Assembly: GCA_964388955.1 (NCBI GenBank)
Contig: CAYMCO010000010.1
Coordinates: 74,957 to 138,956 of the forward strand
Direction: 5' to 3'
DNA length: 64,000 nt
Source: CAYMCO01 sp964388955
GTDB lineage: Bacteria; Chloroflexota; Anaerolineae; Anaerolineales; E44-bin32
Positions 1 through 8,335 of the stretch are shown here, in pieces; within the stretch, counting starts at the first letter, position 1; each line of letters begins with the position of its first letter. Made by a program: the position numbers and the translations under genes. Under the pieces are notes generated by a model. That model was not told where the DNA came from. It did no database searches and worked only from the letters and a program-made list of their open reading frames with translations.

Positions 1-668
1 CCGCCGAAATTAAGCTGGAAGGTATTATTGACCCTGACCCCCCGGTCGTCGTACAGCGCGGTCAGGGCCCGGTGGGTGATGGTCGCTCCCACTTGACTCT
101 TGATGTCGTCGCCGATCACGGGCAAGCCGCGCTCGCGAAACCGGGCGCCCCAGTATTCCGAACTGGCAATGAATACGGGGATGGCATTTACAAAGCCCAC
201 GCCGGCCTTGAGCGCCTGCTCCACATACCACTTGGTGGCCATCTCGGCGCCCACAGGGATGAAGTTGACCACCACATCGGTCTTTGTGCGTTTCAGGATG
301 CCCACGATATCGTCCGTCGGGCCCGGCGCCTTCTCCACCACTTTATTGAGATACTTCCCCAAGCCGTCATGGGTCATGCCTCGATGCACGGGGACGCCCA
401 AGTGGGGCACCTTGGCGAACTGGATGGTGTTGTTGGGATGCGCCAGCATGGCCTCGCTTAGATCGACACCCACCTTCCCCTTCACCACGTCGAAAGCGGC
501 TGAAAACTCAATATCATGCACGTGGTATCCGCCCAGATTGACATGCATTAAGCCCGGGACCTTTTCGTCGGAGTCTGCATCCCGGTAGTAGTGCACCCCT
601 TGTATCAATGCGGATGCACAGTTTCCCACCCCGATGATTGCAACACGAACCCTACGTTTTTGCGCCAT
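1..668 (-). CDS. ino1: inositol-3-phosphate synthase, partial (3' end cut by window)
   Basis: Catalyses NAD-dependent cyclisation of glucose-6-phosphate to myo-inositol-3-phosphate, the first step to inositol lipids and compatible solutes. I translated the minus strand from ATG at 666-668; about 222 codons stay open to the window edge. The N-terminus reads MAQKRRVRVAIIGVGNCAS, a Rossmann nucleotide-binding start. Later family segments include VVVNFIPVGAE, FVNAIPVFIAS and the GDDIKSQVGAT block, and the last visible residues are NTFQLNFGG. This fits the actinobacterial-type enzyme of about 360 residues, so roughly 140 residues lie outside. An AGGAGG ribosome site precedes the ATG. The gene is divergent from the kinase at 785. 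Confidence 0.9.
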   Translation of the reverse strand, partial: MAQKRRVRVAIIGVGNCASALIQGVHYYRDADSDEKVPGLMHVNLGGYHVHDIEFSAAFDVVKGKVGVDLSEAMLAHPNNTIQFAKVPHLGVPVHRGMTHDGLGKYLNKVVEKAPGPTDDIVGILKRTKTDVVVNFIPVGAEMATKWYVEQALKAGVGFVNAIPVFIASSEYWGARFRERGLPVIGDDIKSQVGATITHRALTALYDDRGVRVNNTFQLNFG

Positions 669-692
669 GTTTGTGCCTCCTGAACGAGGGAA

Positions 693-721
693 AGGATAGT
701 GGATCATTCCGAGATAGTCAA
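693..721 (-). promoter_or_regulatory. sigma70-like promoter of ino1
   Basis: On the minus strand TTGACT (716-721) is followed after 17 nt by TATCCT (693-698). The predicted start near 686 gives an 18-nt leader containing the AGGAGG site of ino1. Confidence 0.65.
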
Positions 722-731
722 AAACGCCTGC

Positions 732-759
732 TTGTCCCGATTGCGCCCTATGCTAAAAT
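732..759 (+). promoter_or_regulatory. promoter of the GAF histidine kinase gene
   Basis: TTGTCC (732-737), 16-nt spacer, TAAAAT (754-759) with a TG extension at 751-752. It lies about 25 nt upstream of the GTG start at 785 and is divergent from the ino1 promoter. Confidence 0.5.
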
Positions 760-784
760 CTGCACGCGCTGATGAGGAGCCAAG

Positions 785-2038
785 GTGGAAGATCCCTCTT
801 CTCAAGAGATTGTCCCTGAAAAGGCGGACGGCATCCGCGATGCCGGTCGGCGTCTGGCAGACCCTTCCTCAACCGGTGAGCTGCTCCAGGCGGTTGTCGA
901 TCTGGCCGCAGAAGGCACCTCGAGTGAGGCCGCCTGGCTGCTATTGTACGATGAGACGACCAACCAGCTTCAGATTGAGGCCCTTTCCAGTTCTCTCCTA
1001 TCCGACGATCTGATGGCAGATCGTGAGATCGATTTCCCCGCTGCGCGCTGGGCGTTCAATAACCGCCGGCCGCTGATTATTGAAGATCCCAGCGCTGACG
1101 AGCGAGTTGACAGCAGGCTGGAGGCGGTGCTCGGCCTGAGCCTGCGGTCCAGTCTCTCCTCCCCCCTTATGTCCCAATCAGGCCCCATAGGGGTGATCGA
1201 GACGGTCAACAGACGGGACAACGCCCATTATACCCAAGATGATCAGCGGGTCTTGGAGATCATCAACGCTTTGGCCGCCCCGATGATTGAGAGTGGAGAC
1301 CTGCGGGTTGAGCTGGCAGGTCTGAGGGAGGAGCTCGAGGATCTGGACCGCATGAAATCGGATTTCATCGCCATCACGTCTCACGAACTGCGTACCCCTC
1401 TCGGCCTCATTCTCGGGCATGCAACGTTCTTGAAGGAAATGATCCCAAAGCAATTCGAGGAACAGATCGACGTGATCATCAACAGCTGCATCCGGCTGAA
1501 GAATATCACGGAGGATCTGTCCGCCATCGCACATCAGGAGCAGGGCAAGTCCCGAGTCCGCGTGGCGCCCTATTCGGTGCGGGAGATGATTGAGGTGACC
1601 GCCGAACGTTTTTCCAGTGCCGCCAGAGAGCGCGCCATAGAGTTGGCGTTCGACCTGCCCGAAGATGATCCACTGACGGTCGAGGGCGAGCGGGAGAAGA
1701 TCGAGGTCGCGCTAGGGAACATCATCGACAATGCGATCGCTTTCACCGATGAGGGCGGACAGGTGGGGATCAAGGCAGAGGCGGTCGGCAACCAGGTGCA
1801 GATCTTCGTCGCGGACACCGGAATCGGCATCCCGAATGAGGATATCGAGCGGGTGTTTGATCGTTTCTACCAGGTTGAATCGCACCTTACCCGCAAGCAC
1901 GGCGGGATGGGGTTGGGCCTATCCATCGCCAGGACGATGATCGAAATGCACGGGGGCGAAATCTGGTGCGAAAGCAAGGAGGGGGTGGGAAGCATCTTCG
2001 GATTCGGCCTGCCGAGGCAGCCGCGCGGATACTCCTGA
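785..2038 (+). CDS. GAF-domain sensor histidine kinase (orphan)
   Basis: Soluble two-component sensor of 417 aa. A GAF-like domain (about 25-170) is followed by a short coiled linker, a HisKA dimerisation helix with the phospho-acceptor His200 in SHELRTP, and a HATPase_c domain. The ATP-lid motifs are visible: N box IIDNAIAF, G1 DTGIGIP, F box DRFYQ, G2 GGMGLGLSIAR. No signal peptide or membrane span is seen, so the stimulus is probably cytoplasmic. GTG at 785 is chosen because GAGGAG at 774-779 is well placed. No response regulator lies next to it, so its partner must be elsewhere. It resembles the C-terminal half of the larger kinase at 22887. Confidence 0.88.
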   Translation: MEDPSSQEIVPEKADGIRDAGRRLADPSSTGELLQAVVDLAAEGTSSEAAWLLLYDETTNQLQIEALSSSLLSDDLMADREIDFPAARWAFNNRRPLIIEDPSADERVDSRLEAVLGLSLRSSLSSPLMSQSGPIGVIETVNRRDNAHYTQDDQRVLEIINALAAPMIESGDLRVELAGLREELEDLDRMKSDFIAITSHELRTPLGLILGHATFLKEMIPKQFEEQIDVIINSCIRLKNITEDLSAIAHQEQGKSRVRVAPYSVREMIEVTAERFSSAARERAIELAFDLPEDDPLTVEGEREKIEVALGNIIDNAIAFTDEGGQVGIKAEAVGNQVQIFVADTGIGIPNEDIERVFDRFYQVESHLTRKHGGMGLGLSIARTMIEMHGGEIWCESKEGVGSIFGFGLPRQPRGYS

Positions 2039-2188
2039 TCCACCAACAGGTGGCCCATCTATCCAGTGTTTGGCTTTGTCGAATTCCTTGCCAGGCTGTC
2101 AGCTTTCCAGCAATTCCAGAGGCGTGTCGTGGCGGTAAGAGGGTTCGGTCCGTCAATGAAGCGGCAATCGTGACCATTTCGCCGAATA

Positions 2189-2467
2189 CTAATCCTTGGG
2201 ACGCTTGAGAATGTATTCTCGCAGCTGAGAATTCTCCCGCATCTCCGTCCGCACCGCCACCAACTCCCAGCCTTCCTCCCCCAAGCGGGCCAGCGTGTTG
2301 TCTGTGACGATGAATTCAAGACTGGGACCCCGGTATAGGGTATTCACGCCTGTGCCCTCAGTGCGATAGTAGCTCAGGCTAATCTCGCACTCCTTGTCTT
2401 CTATGCGATCCCGGGTCGTCCAAACCTCGTAGTTCTGGGCCAGCTTGCAGTACTCCCACCGCTGCAT
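2189..2467 (-). CDS. small GWELV-motif protein (DUF4177-like)
   Basis: A 92-aa soluble protein starting MQRWEYCKL, with the motif EEGWELVAV near the middle and a C-terminal EYILKRP. This pattern (W-E-Y start, GWELV, terminal lysine/arginine strand) is seen in DUF4177-type small proteins of unknown function. ATG at 2467 follows AGGAGGGG. The neighbour at 2589 carries the same motif behind a zinc ribbon, so the two look like paralogues. Function unknown. Confidence 0.7.
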   Translation of the reverse strand: MQRWEYCKLAQNYEVWTTRDRIEDKECEISLSYYRTEGTGVNTLYRGPSLEFIVTDNTLARLGEEGWELVAVRTEMRENSQLREYILKRPKD

Positions 2468-2588
2468 ATTCCCCTCCTATCCATCGATATGCAGCGAGTG
2501 TAGCAAGGCAGAGGGCTTGCCGCCATCCACCGTTAGGTCCTACGCCGTGGTGTCTGGCCGCACCGGGATTTCATTTCAAAGGGGAAGT

Positions 2589-3053
2589 CTAGTCGGAGGC
2601 TTCCACGCGCCTCTTGAGGACAAAGAGCCACTCCGTGGTCTCACCGGCTTCCCGAGTGAGAGAGGGCTTGGAATTGGGCATGATGGAAACCAATTCCCAT
2701 CCGAGGGATCCCCAAGCGTTTAGTTCCACGTCCAATCCGTCATCCGCATCCGATCCGATCATCTCATGCATCCATCGGCCCGGGAAGGTGCTCCCAATGG
2801 AACCATCCCGCTCCACCTTGAAAACCAAAGTCAGGTACTGCCATTGGATGCCCCCCTCGATCTCTTCTCTCAGGCGGGCAATCCGCGTGCGCCGGTTCTC
2901 AGAATCTCCCTCGGCACCGTTCTTGGCCGTCTCTTTCCCTACCCCACACGCCAGGCAAACGTCGATGCCTTCCGGATTCCTCTCGCCACAGTTGGCACAG
3001 CGCCACAGCTCCGACACCCGCTCACTCCTCCCACCATGATCTTCAATATCCAT
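2589..3053 (-). CDS. zinc-ribbon plus GWELV-domain protein
   Basis: A 154-aa protein with an N-terminal zinc ribbon (ELWRCANCGERNPEG, then CLACG) and a C-terminal domain containing LGWELVSIMP and EWLFVLKRR, related to the 92-aa protein just downstream. The reading frame stays open to 3179, but ATG at 3053 is preferred because AGGGGATT lies 6 nt upstream; the only upstream start I noted is TTG. The ribbon suggests a binding or adaptor role rather than catalysis. No known function is recognised. Confidence 0.65.
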   Translation of the reverse strand: MDIEDHGGRSERVSELWRCANCGERNPEGIDVCLACGVGKETAKNGAEGDSENRRTRIARLREEIEGGIQWQYLTLVFKVERDGSIGSTFPGRWMHEMIGSDADDGLDVELNAWGSLGWELVSIMPNSKPSLTREAGETTEWLFVLKRRVEASD

Positions 3054-3308
3054 CTTAATCCCCTGATAGTCTTGGAACGACGACTCCGGCGATCGGTCCG
3101 AGAGGTTCACGATCGATGCATCCTTGGGATTCGGCAGCTGAGCGGCGAAGCCGCCAATGGCTCGGCGCGAAGCACACAATTCACCCTATCGGCGTCGGAA
3201 GGCATACCCAAGGCTGCCGAATACAATGCCGCTCCCCGGTCGGCATCAGGTTAACGACCTCTTCAGGCGATCGTTACGTGAGCTGCCAGAGGTGGCGGAA
3301 TGGGCGCG

Positions 3309-3337
3309 TTGACCCGCATCGCGCTCTGGCGTATAAT
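3309..3337 (+). promoter_or_regulatory. promoter of tRNA-Pro
   Basis: TTGACC (3309-3314), exactly 17 nt, TATAAT (3332-3337). The predicted start at about 3344 is only a few bases before the mature tRNA at 3348. Confidence 0.85.
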
Positions 3338-3347
3338 GCCGGGGTGG

Positions 3348-3422
3348 CGGGGCGTGGCTCAGCCCGGATAGAGCGCACGGTTCGGGTCCGTGAGGTCGGC
3401 GGTTCAAATCCGCCCGCCCCGA
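3348..3422 (+). tRNA. tRNA-Pro (anticodon CGG)
   Basis: Full cloverleaf read by hand: acceptor CGGGGCG/CGCCCCG, D stem GCTC/GAGC, anticodon stem CACGG/CCGTG with loop TTCGGGT (anticodon CGG at 34-36), T arm GGCGG-TTCAAAT-CCGCC, discriminator A. The CCA tail is not encoded. It decodes CCG. Confidence 0.95.
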
Positions 3423-3427
3423 CCTCC

Positions 3428-3470
3428 AGGGGCGAGCGCATGGTCAAGGATCATGCGCTCGCCCCTGTTT
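3428..3470 (+). terminator. intrinsic terminator of tRNA-Pro
   Basis: A perfect 15-bp inverted repeat, AGGGGCGAGCGCATG (3428-3442) with its complement at 3452-3466 around a 9-nt loop, followed by GTTTC. It begins 5 nt after the tRNA. The T-run is short but the stem is very strong. Confidence 0.75.
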
Positions 3471-3675
3471 CATACCCCCGTAGTGAGCGTCCCAGCGGGC
3501 GATCCACGGCTACCCACCCACAGCGGCAGTGGCGGCATGATGACGCCCAGGCGCTGACTGCCCGGTCCGGGGGGGTGTTCTTGTCTCCCGACCAGACAAG
3601 GATCGGCATTGTTACAAACTCGTGATAGTACCACTGCGGTATTGAGGCGGCGGCCGGGGCATGCATAATATAGGT

Positions 3676-3749
3676 CGTCGTCACTTGACCTTGGTCAGTG
3701 TTTCGACCACTCCCAGACCTGCCCCCCTTTGGTCTGGGAGTGCGCTTTT
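3676..3749 (+). ncRNA. candidate small RNA (about 74 nt, two hairpins)
   Basis: No gene lies between the tRNA-Pro terminator and maeB, yet 3708-3749 is a textbook terminator. Upstream are TTGAGG (3642-3647) and CATAAT (3664-3669), 16 nt apart, predicting a start near 3676. The transcript would hold a first hairpin, CACTTGAC (3682-3689) with GTCAGTG (3694-3700) around a CTTG tetraloop, then the terminator hairpin. It could instead be an attenuated leader of maeB. No known RNA family is recognised. Confidence 0.4.
3708..3749 (+). terminator. strong intrinsic terminator without an upstream gene
   Basis: CACTCCCAGACC (3708-3719) pairs perfectly with GGTCTGGGAGTG (3731-3742) around an 11-nt loop, followed by CGCTTTTTC. 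It must end either a small RNA or a maeB leader. Confidence 0.85.
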
Positions 3750-3813
3750 TCTCACCCTCAACGATCCCCCCACAATTCACCCCTGCACGGGCACATATGG
3801 AACCTCCGCAAAT

Positions 3814-3823
3814 GATATACAAT
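3814..3823 (+). promoter_or_regulatory. possible -10 element for maeB
   Basis: GATATACAAT at 3814-3823 contains TACAAT (3818-3823). No convincing -35 is seen 16-18 nt upstream, so this is a weak call. The leader to the maeB ATG would be about 110 nt. Confidence 0.35.
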
Positions 3824-3940
3824 AGCCTGCGCGCCCGGCGAAACGCGGCTGGCCGGGCGCATCAACCGCTGCCCGCAATCTGGAAGTTGAACGGTCTGCG
3901 TCGGGCCCATCCAATGCGGCAGCCACTCAGGAGCATATCC

Positions 3941-6190
3941 ATGACCATCACGAAGCAAGAAGCCCTCGCCTACCATCGTTCGGGTCGCGCCGGCAAGATT
4001 GAGGTCAACCCCACCAAGCCGTTGGCCACACAGCGGGATCTGTCATTGGCCTACACACCGGGTGTCGCCCAACCGGTGCTCGAAATCGAGCGGGACCCCC
4101 TGACAGCCTTCGAGTTGACGGCCAAGGGGAATCTGGTGGCGGTTGTGTCCAACGGGACGGCAATCCTCGGGTTGGGCGACCGCGGCCCGCTGGCCTCGAA
4201 ACCGGTCATGGAGGGGAAAGGCGTCCTCTTCAAGGTCTTTGCGGATGTGGACGTGTTCGACATCGAGGTCGATTGCCATGACCCGGATGAGTTGGTGCGC
4301 ATTGTGGCCGCCATCTCTCCTACCTTTGGCGGGATCAACCTGGAGGATATCAAGGCGCCCGAGTGCTTCCATATCGAGTCCCGCCTCCGGGAGATCCTGG
4401 ATATCCCCGTCTTCCACGATGACCAGCACGGAACAGCGATCATCTCCGGCGCTGCGCTGCTGAATGGCTTGGAGGTGGTGGGCAAGAATATCGGCGAAGT
4501 GCGCGTCGTCGTCTCGGGGGCAGGGGCGTCGGCCATCTCGTGCAGTGAACTGGCCGTGCACCTGGGGGTCCGGCGGGAAAACCTGACCATGCTGGATAGC
4601 CGGGGGGTCATCTACCGAGGCCGCATGGAGGGGATGAACGAGTACAAGGAGCGCTTCGCCACCGACACGGACGCCCGGGATCTTGCCCAGGCCGTGGCAG
4701 GGGCGGACGTATTCTACGGTCTGTCAGTGGCCGATGTCCTCACCCCTGAGATGGTGATGACCATGGCGGATCGGCCGCTCATATTCGCCTTGGCCAATCC
4801 CGACCCCGAGATCCCCTATGACGTCGCCAAGGCAGCCCGGCCGGATGCCATCGTCGCCACCGGGCGCAGCGACTTCCCCAATCAGATCAACAATGTGCTT
4901 GGTTTTCCCTTCATCTTTCGCGGTGCGCTGGATGTGGGGGCCAGAGCGATCAACATGGAGATGAAGCTGGCCGCCGCCCGATCTCTCGCCGAATTGGCCA
5001 AGGAAGACTTGCCGGACAGTGTGCTCCGCGCATATGACCTTGAGAAGCTGAAGTTTGGGCCAGACTACATCATCCCCAAGCCCTTTGACCCGCGAGTCCT
5101 GCTCTGGGAGGCGCCCGCGGTTGCGCAAGCGGCCATGGAGAGCGGCGTGGCACGCCATCGCGTCGAACTCGAAGACTACCGTGAAGCTCTGGCGCTGCGT
5201 CTGGGACACGCCGAGCGCGTGCGGTACTACATCATGAACAAGGCGCGGGGGGATCCGAAGCGCGTTGTCTTCGGTGAGGGGGAAGAATCGAAAGTCATTC
5301 GTGCGGCAGTTCAACTGATCGATGAGGGAATCGCCAAGCCCATCCTGCTCGGGCGGCCCGATGTGGTCGCCGAGAAGCTGGGGCAGTTGGGGTTGAACTA
5401 CAAGATGGACGTCGTCAATCCGGAGACCGCCGTTGAACGGGAGGCATATGGGCAAGCGTACTACGAACTCCGGCGGCGGAAAGGGGTGACCCGCGAACGG
5501 GCCCAGGAATTGGTGAAAACCGGGAACGTATTCGGACCGATGATGGTCCACGCGGGGCATGCGGACGCCTTTGTCTCGGGGCTTACGTACGACTATCCGG
5601 AGGTGATCCGCCCCGCCCTGGAGATCTTCCACACCCGGCCAGGCGCGAACCGAGCCGCAGGGCTGTACCTCATGATTGTGGAGGACCGAGTCTTTATCTT
5701 CAGCGATGCCACTGTGAACATCGAGCCCAGCGCCGAGGATCTGGCGGATATCGCGTGTTTGGCGGCGGACTTCGCAATGGAATTGGAGCTTGAGCCGCGC
5801 GTGGCGATGCTCTCCTTCTCCAACTTCGGCAGCACCCGGCATCCGCTGGCGGAGAAAGTCCGGCGCGCAGTGGAACTCGTCCGGAGCAGGCGGCCGGACC
5901 TGCAGGTGGATGGCGAAATGCAGGCGGACACGGCGCTTGTGCCGGAGATCGTTGAAAAGCGCTATCCCTTCAGCCGCGTGAAGGACGCCAATATCCTGAT
6001 CTTCCCCTCCCTTGAGGCCGCCAACGTGGCTTATAAGCTGCTCGACCATCTGGGAAATGCGCGCGCCATCGGGCCGATCCTGCTGGGCATCGGCGCGCCG
6101 ATTCATGTGCTGCAAACCGGGGCGGATGTGGAGGACATCGTCCATATGGCCGCCGTGGCCGTGATGGACGCCCAGAGCCGCTCCCGGTGA
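3941..6190 (+). CDS. maeB: malic enzyme fused to phosphate acetyltransferase-like domain
   Basis: Decarboxylates malate to pyruvate with NAD(P), linking the TCA cycle to acetyl-CoA supply. The 749-aa product is the two-domain MaeB type. The malic part (about 1-430) shows SLAYTPGVAQP, the catalytic VFHDDQHGTA block, VVVSGAGASA for nucleotide binding and ALANPDPEI. The C-terminal part (about 430-749) matches phosphotransacetylase, with VVFGEGEESKVIRAA, DATVNIEPSAEDLA and GIGAPIHVLQ. In characterised homologues this domain mainly senses acetyl-CoA. The frame is open from 3698, but ATG 3941 is chosen: AGGAG at 3929-3933 and MTITKQEAL match the family start. Confidence 0.94.
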   Translation: MTITKQEALAYHRSGRAGKIEVNPTKPLATQRDLSLAYTPGVAQPVLEIERDPLTAFELTAKGNLVAVVSNGTAILGLGDRGPLASKPVMEGKGVLFKVFADVDVFDIEVDCHDPDELVRIVAAISPTFGGINLEDIKAPECFHIESRLREILDIPVFHDDQHGTAIISGAALLNGLEVVGKNIGEVRVVVSGAGASAISCSELAVHLGVRRENLTMLDSRGVIYRGRMEGMNEYKERFATDTDARDLAQAVAGADVFYGLSVADVLTPEMVMTMADRPLIFALANPDPEIPYDVAKAARPDAIVATGRSDFPNQINNVLGFPFIFRGALDVGARAINMEMKLAAARSLAELAKEDLPDSVLRAYDLEKLKFGPDYIIPKPFDPRVLLWEAPAVAQAAMESGVARHRVELEDYREALALRLGHAERVRYYIMNKARGDPKRVVFGEGEESKVIRAAVQLIDEGIAKPILLGRPDVVAEKLGQLGLNYKMDVVNPETAVEREAYGQAYYELRRRKGVTRERAQELVKTGNVFGPMMVHAGHADAFVSGLTYDYPEVIRPALEIFHTRPGANRAAGLYLMIVEDRVFIFSDATVNIEPSAEDLADIACLAADFAMELELEPRVAMLSFSNFGSTRHPLAEKVRRAVELVRSRRPDLQVDGEMQADTALVPEIVEKRYPFSRVKDANILIFPSLEAANVAYKLLDHLGNARAIGPILLGIGAPIHVLQTGADVEDIVHMAAVAVMDAQSRSR

Positions 6191-6243
6191 GCGATGCGAG
6201 ATCGGCGGCAGGCGGAACGCCGAGCTCCCGCCTGGGGGTGCGA

Positions 6244-6261
6244 AGGACCCGCGGTCTTTTT
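6244..6261 (+). terminator. intrinsic terminator of maeB
   Basis: AGGACC-CGC-GGTCTT (with one G-T pair) followed by TTTTTGGG, 54 nt after the maeB stop codon. Confidence 0.6.
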
Positions 6262-6387
6262 GGGAGGGGTAGGAGCGTGGAGTGATTGCGCCCTGAGGAC
6301 CGGAAGGTGTAGAAAAGGGTGGCCTCTTGCCAGGGAGCGGAAAGTGCACTCCCGCGGGCCATCCAAAACGAGTCTTGGGAGCCATGC

Positions 6388-7497
6388 ATGGCCAGAAAAA
6401 GCGTCGGTCACGTCGAATTGGAGTGGACCTGCCCGCACTGCGATGGGCTGAACCCCGGGCCGGCAGTCTTCTGCATGAGCTGCGGGAGCCCGCAGCCCGA
6501 GGACGTAGAGTTCCACCAACCTGCGGAAGTGCATTTGATCGATGACGAGGCGGCGCTGGCGAAGGCGGAAGCCCTGCCGGATCTGCACTGCCCTTACTGC
6601 GGGGTCCGCAATCCAGGGCGCGCCAAGTTCTGTCAGAACTGCGGCGGTGACCTCACGGAGGGCACCAGGCGCGAACGCGGGCGGGTTGTGGGCGCCTACA
6701 GCGAGGCGCCGGCTTCGCCGGTCATCTGCCCCAACTGTGGAACCGAGAATCCCGCTTCCCGGCGCAACTGCCGGGCGTGCGGCGCGAGTCTGGCGGGCGA
6801 CGACGAGGAGATGGGGACGGAGCCAGCGGTTGGAATGCCGCTGGCTGAGGGGCGCGGAGAGCGCAAGAAGACGCCGCTCATTCGCGTGCTGATGCTGGGA
6901 GGGTTGGGGGTAATCGCATGCATCGGGGCAGCGATGCTCCTCTTTGCGATGCTCAAGACCGACGATCTCACCGGCCACGTTCAGGCGGCTTCCTGGGAGC
7001 GAAGCATCGGGATCGAGGCGCTTGTCCCTGTGACGGAATCGGATTGGTTGAGCGAAATCCCCGGCGATGCGGAGGTCGGCTCGTGCGAACGGCGCTTCCA
7101 CCATCAGCAGGATGAGCCGGCAACCGGGGCAGTCGAAATCTGCGGCACGCCCTACACCATCGACGAAGGGACAGGATATGGCGAGGTGGTCCAGGATTGC
7201 TACTACGAGGTGTATGCCGACTATTGTGAATATATGCTGGATCAGTGGCAGGAGGTAGACCGGGTCGAGATCAGCGGAACGGATCTCGCTCCCTCCTGGC
7301 CGACACTCTCGCTGGACCAAGGGCAGCGCGAAGGCGACCCACGGGAGTCGTACCACGTCGTCTTCACCACTGATGATGAGACCTACAACTACACCACTAC
7401 CGATCCCCAAGAGTTCACCCGCTACACGCTCGGCAGCGACTGGATCCTGCAGGTAAACGCCCTGGGAAGCGTGGTATCGGTCGGACCGGCACAGTGA
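6388..7497 (+). CDS. triple zinc-ribbon, single-pass membrane protein
   Basis: Unknown function, 369 aa. Three short zinc ribbons lie in tandem in the first 140 residues: CPHC...CMSCG, CPYC...CQNCG and CPNC...CRACG, each with an NPG/NPA turn. A hydrophobic segment near residues 170-192 (VLMLGGLGVIACIGAAM) is the only membrane span. The rest is an acidic, cysteine-containing domain, probably outside, with several paired cysteines (for example VGSCERRF and EYMLDQW). Ribbons inside and an ectodomain outside suggest an envelope-linked adaptor. ATG 6388 follows GGGAG. It is monocistronic. No family name is certain. Confidence 0.75.
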   Translation: MARKSVGHVELEWTCPHCDGLNPGPAVFCMSCGSPQPEDVEFHQPAEVHLIDDEAALAKAEALPDLHCPYCGVRNPGRAKFCQNCGGDLTEGTRRERGRVVGAYSEAPASPVICPNCGTENPASRRNCRACGASLAGDDEEMGTEPAVGMPLAEGRGERKKTPLIRVLMLGGLGVIACIGAAMLLFAMLKTDDLTGHVQAASWERSIGIEALVPVTESDWLSEIPGDAEVGSCERRFHHQQDEPATGAVEICGTPYTIDEGTGYGEVVQDCYYEVYADYCEYMLDQWQEVDRVEISGTDLAPSWPTLSLDQGQREGDPRESYHVVFTTDDETYNYTTTDPQEFTRYTLGSDWILQVNALGSVVSVGPAQ

Positions 7498-7544
7498 GAA
7501 ATGAGCTCAAAGCTGAAGGCCAATAGCTCATTGCTCGTCGGGCG

Positions 7545-7640
7545 CGTTCCATTTCAGGGGGCGCACTCGTTGGAAAGGCGCCACACGGCGCACATCTCGA
7601 GTAGCGCCGAGCTCGGCGAGGCGCGTATCGAGAGGTGCGG
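7545..7640 (+). repeat. dispersed structured element, shortened copy A
   Basis: GTTCCATTTCAGGGGGCGC (7546-7564) matches the left end of the copies at 49895 and 63638. ATCTCGAGTAGCG...GTATCGAGAGG (7593-7635) matches their right arm. The left arm of the inverted repeat is missing, so this copy looks internally deleted. Confidence 0.6.
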
Positions 7641-7999
7641 CTTATAATGCAAATCGTCGGTCAAGGCATTTGACGGCAGAGTTGCGGTGCAAGATTGCCC
7701 CCAGAGTTGGAACGCACCAGCTCGCCGGGTGCATCCGGGTTTTTGTTGCGCGGTGCGATCCAATGGGCGGACGATATTCGACCCTGCGGTCTCGATGAGC
7801 CCCCGCCTCCGTCCGCGGTGCTATTCCCCTGCCAATCTCGCTGAAGGGAACGCTCCTGGGGGCACCTGCCGGCGCCAGCCTCCCCCCCTCCTCCTGCATT
7901 GCAATTCGATCCGCCCCCACCCCCTTGGCCCCTCCCCCAGCTCCCCTGGGGCCGTTTTCCCCGCTCCTCCGGAGGCTGGGGGAAGGGAAGAGGTCCGTT

Positions 8000-8032
8000 A
8001 AGGGGCGGGGGAGCGGTGCTCCCCCGCCCCTT
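8000..8032. repeat. perfect 15-bp hairpin in GC-rich spacer
   Basis: AAGGGGCGGGGGAGC (8000-8014) is repeated inverted at 8018-8032 with a 3-nt loop, followed by GTATT on the plus strand. It could be a terminator for a transcript from 7643 or a genome-wide palindromic spacer. Confidence 0.5.
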
Positions 8033-8298
8033 GTATTAACCGACCCCTCCCCCCACAGTGACCGCGGTATGGAGAAATCAACGCCAACTCTGGGGGGAGG
8101 GGACTGGGGTGGGGGGCGAAATCCCGCTCATCCGGCGGGGCCGCGAACCGAATGCCGATTCCTCCGTTCAAGTAGACTGCTGCCGGGCCGCACGGATGCA
8201 TACTCAACTTCCTCTCTCCGCCCCGGGGCACAGCCTCTGAGATACGAGGCCAACGCCCTTGCCATAAATGACCGGTTGCACCCCGCTCGTCGCCCCAC

Positions 8299-8327
8299 TT
8301 GCTCGAGCGATCCCGATGAATTAGAAT
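8299..8327 (+). promoter_or_regulatory. promoter of tRNA-Arg
   Basis: TTGCTC (8299-8304), 17 nt, TAGAAT (8322-8327), ending 8 nt before the tRNA. Confidence 0.7.
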
Positions 8328-8335
8328 GGTTCCAC

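Larger units (their letters stand above)
7498..8298. other. 800-bp intergenic region, no gene supported
   Basis: Holds a hairpin just after the zinc-ribbon gene (ATGAGCT 7501-7507 with AGCTCAT 7525-7531), a shortened copy of the dispersed element (7545-7640), an isolated TATAAT (7643-7648) followed about 95 nt later by a TTTTT tract (7740-7744), and a very C/G-skewed stretch (7900-8120) with a strong hairpin at 8000-8032. The open frames here are low-complexity and unsupported. Confidence 0.6.

Noticed and set aside
3341..3470. Prophage or integration site at tRNA-Pro
   Set aside because: No integrase or direct repeat of the tRNA 3' end was found in the flanking sequence.
4724..6385. 553-aa open frame on the minus strand
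   Set aside because: A GC-driven shadow of the maeB malic enzyme gene; its translation has no recognisable domain.
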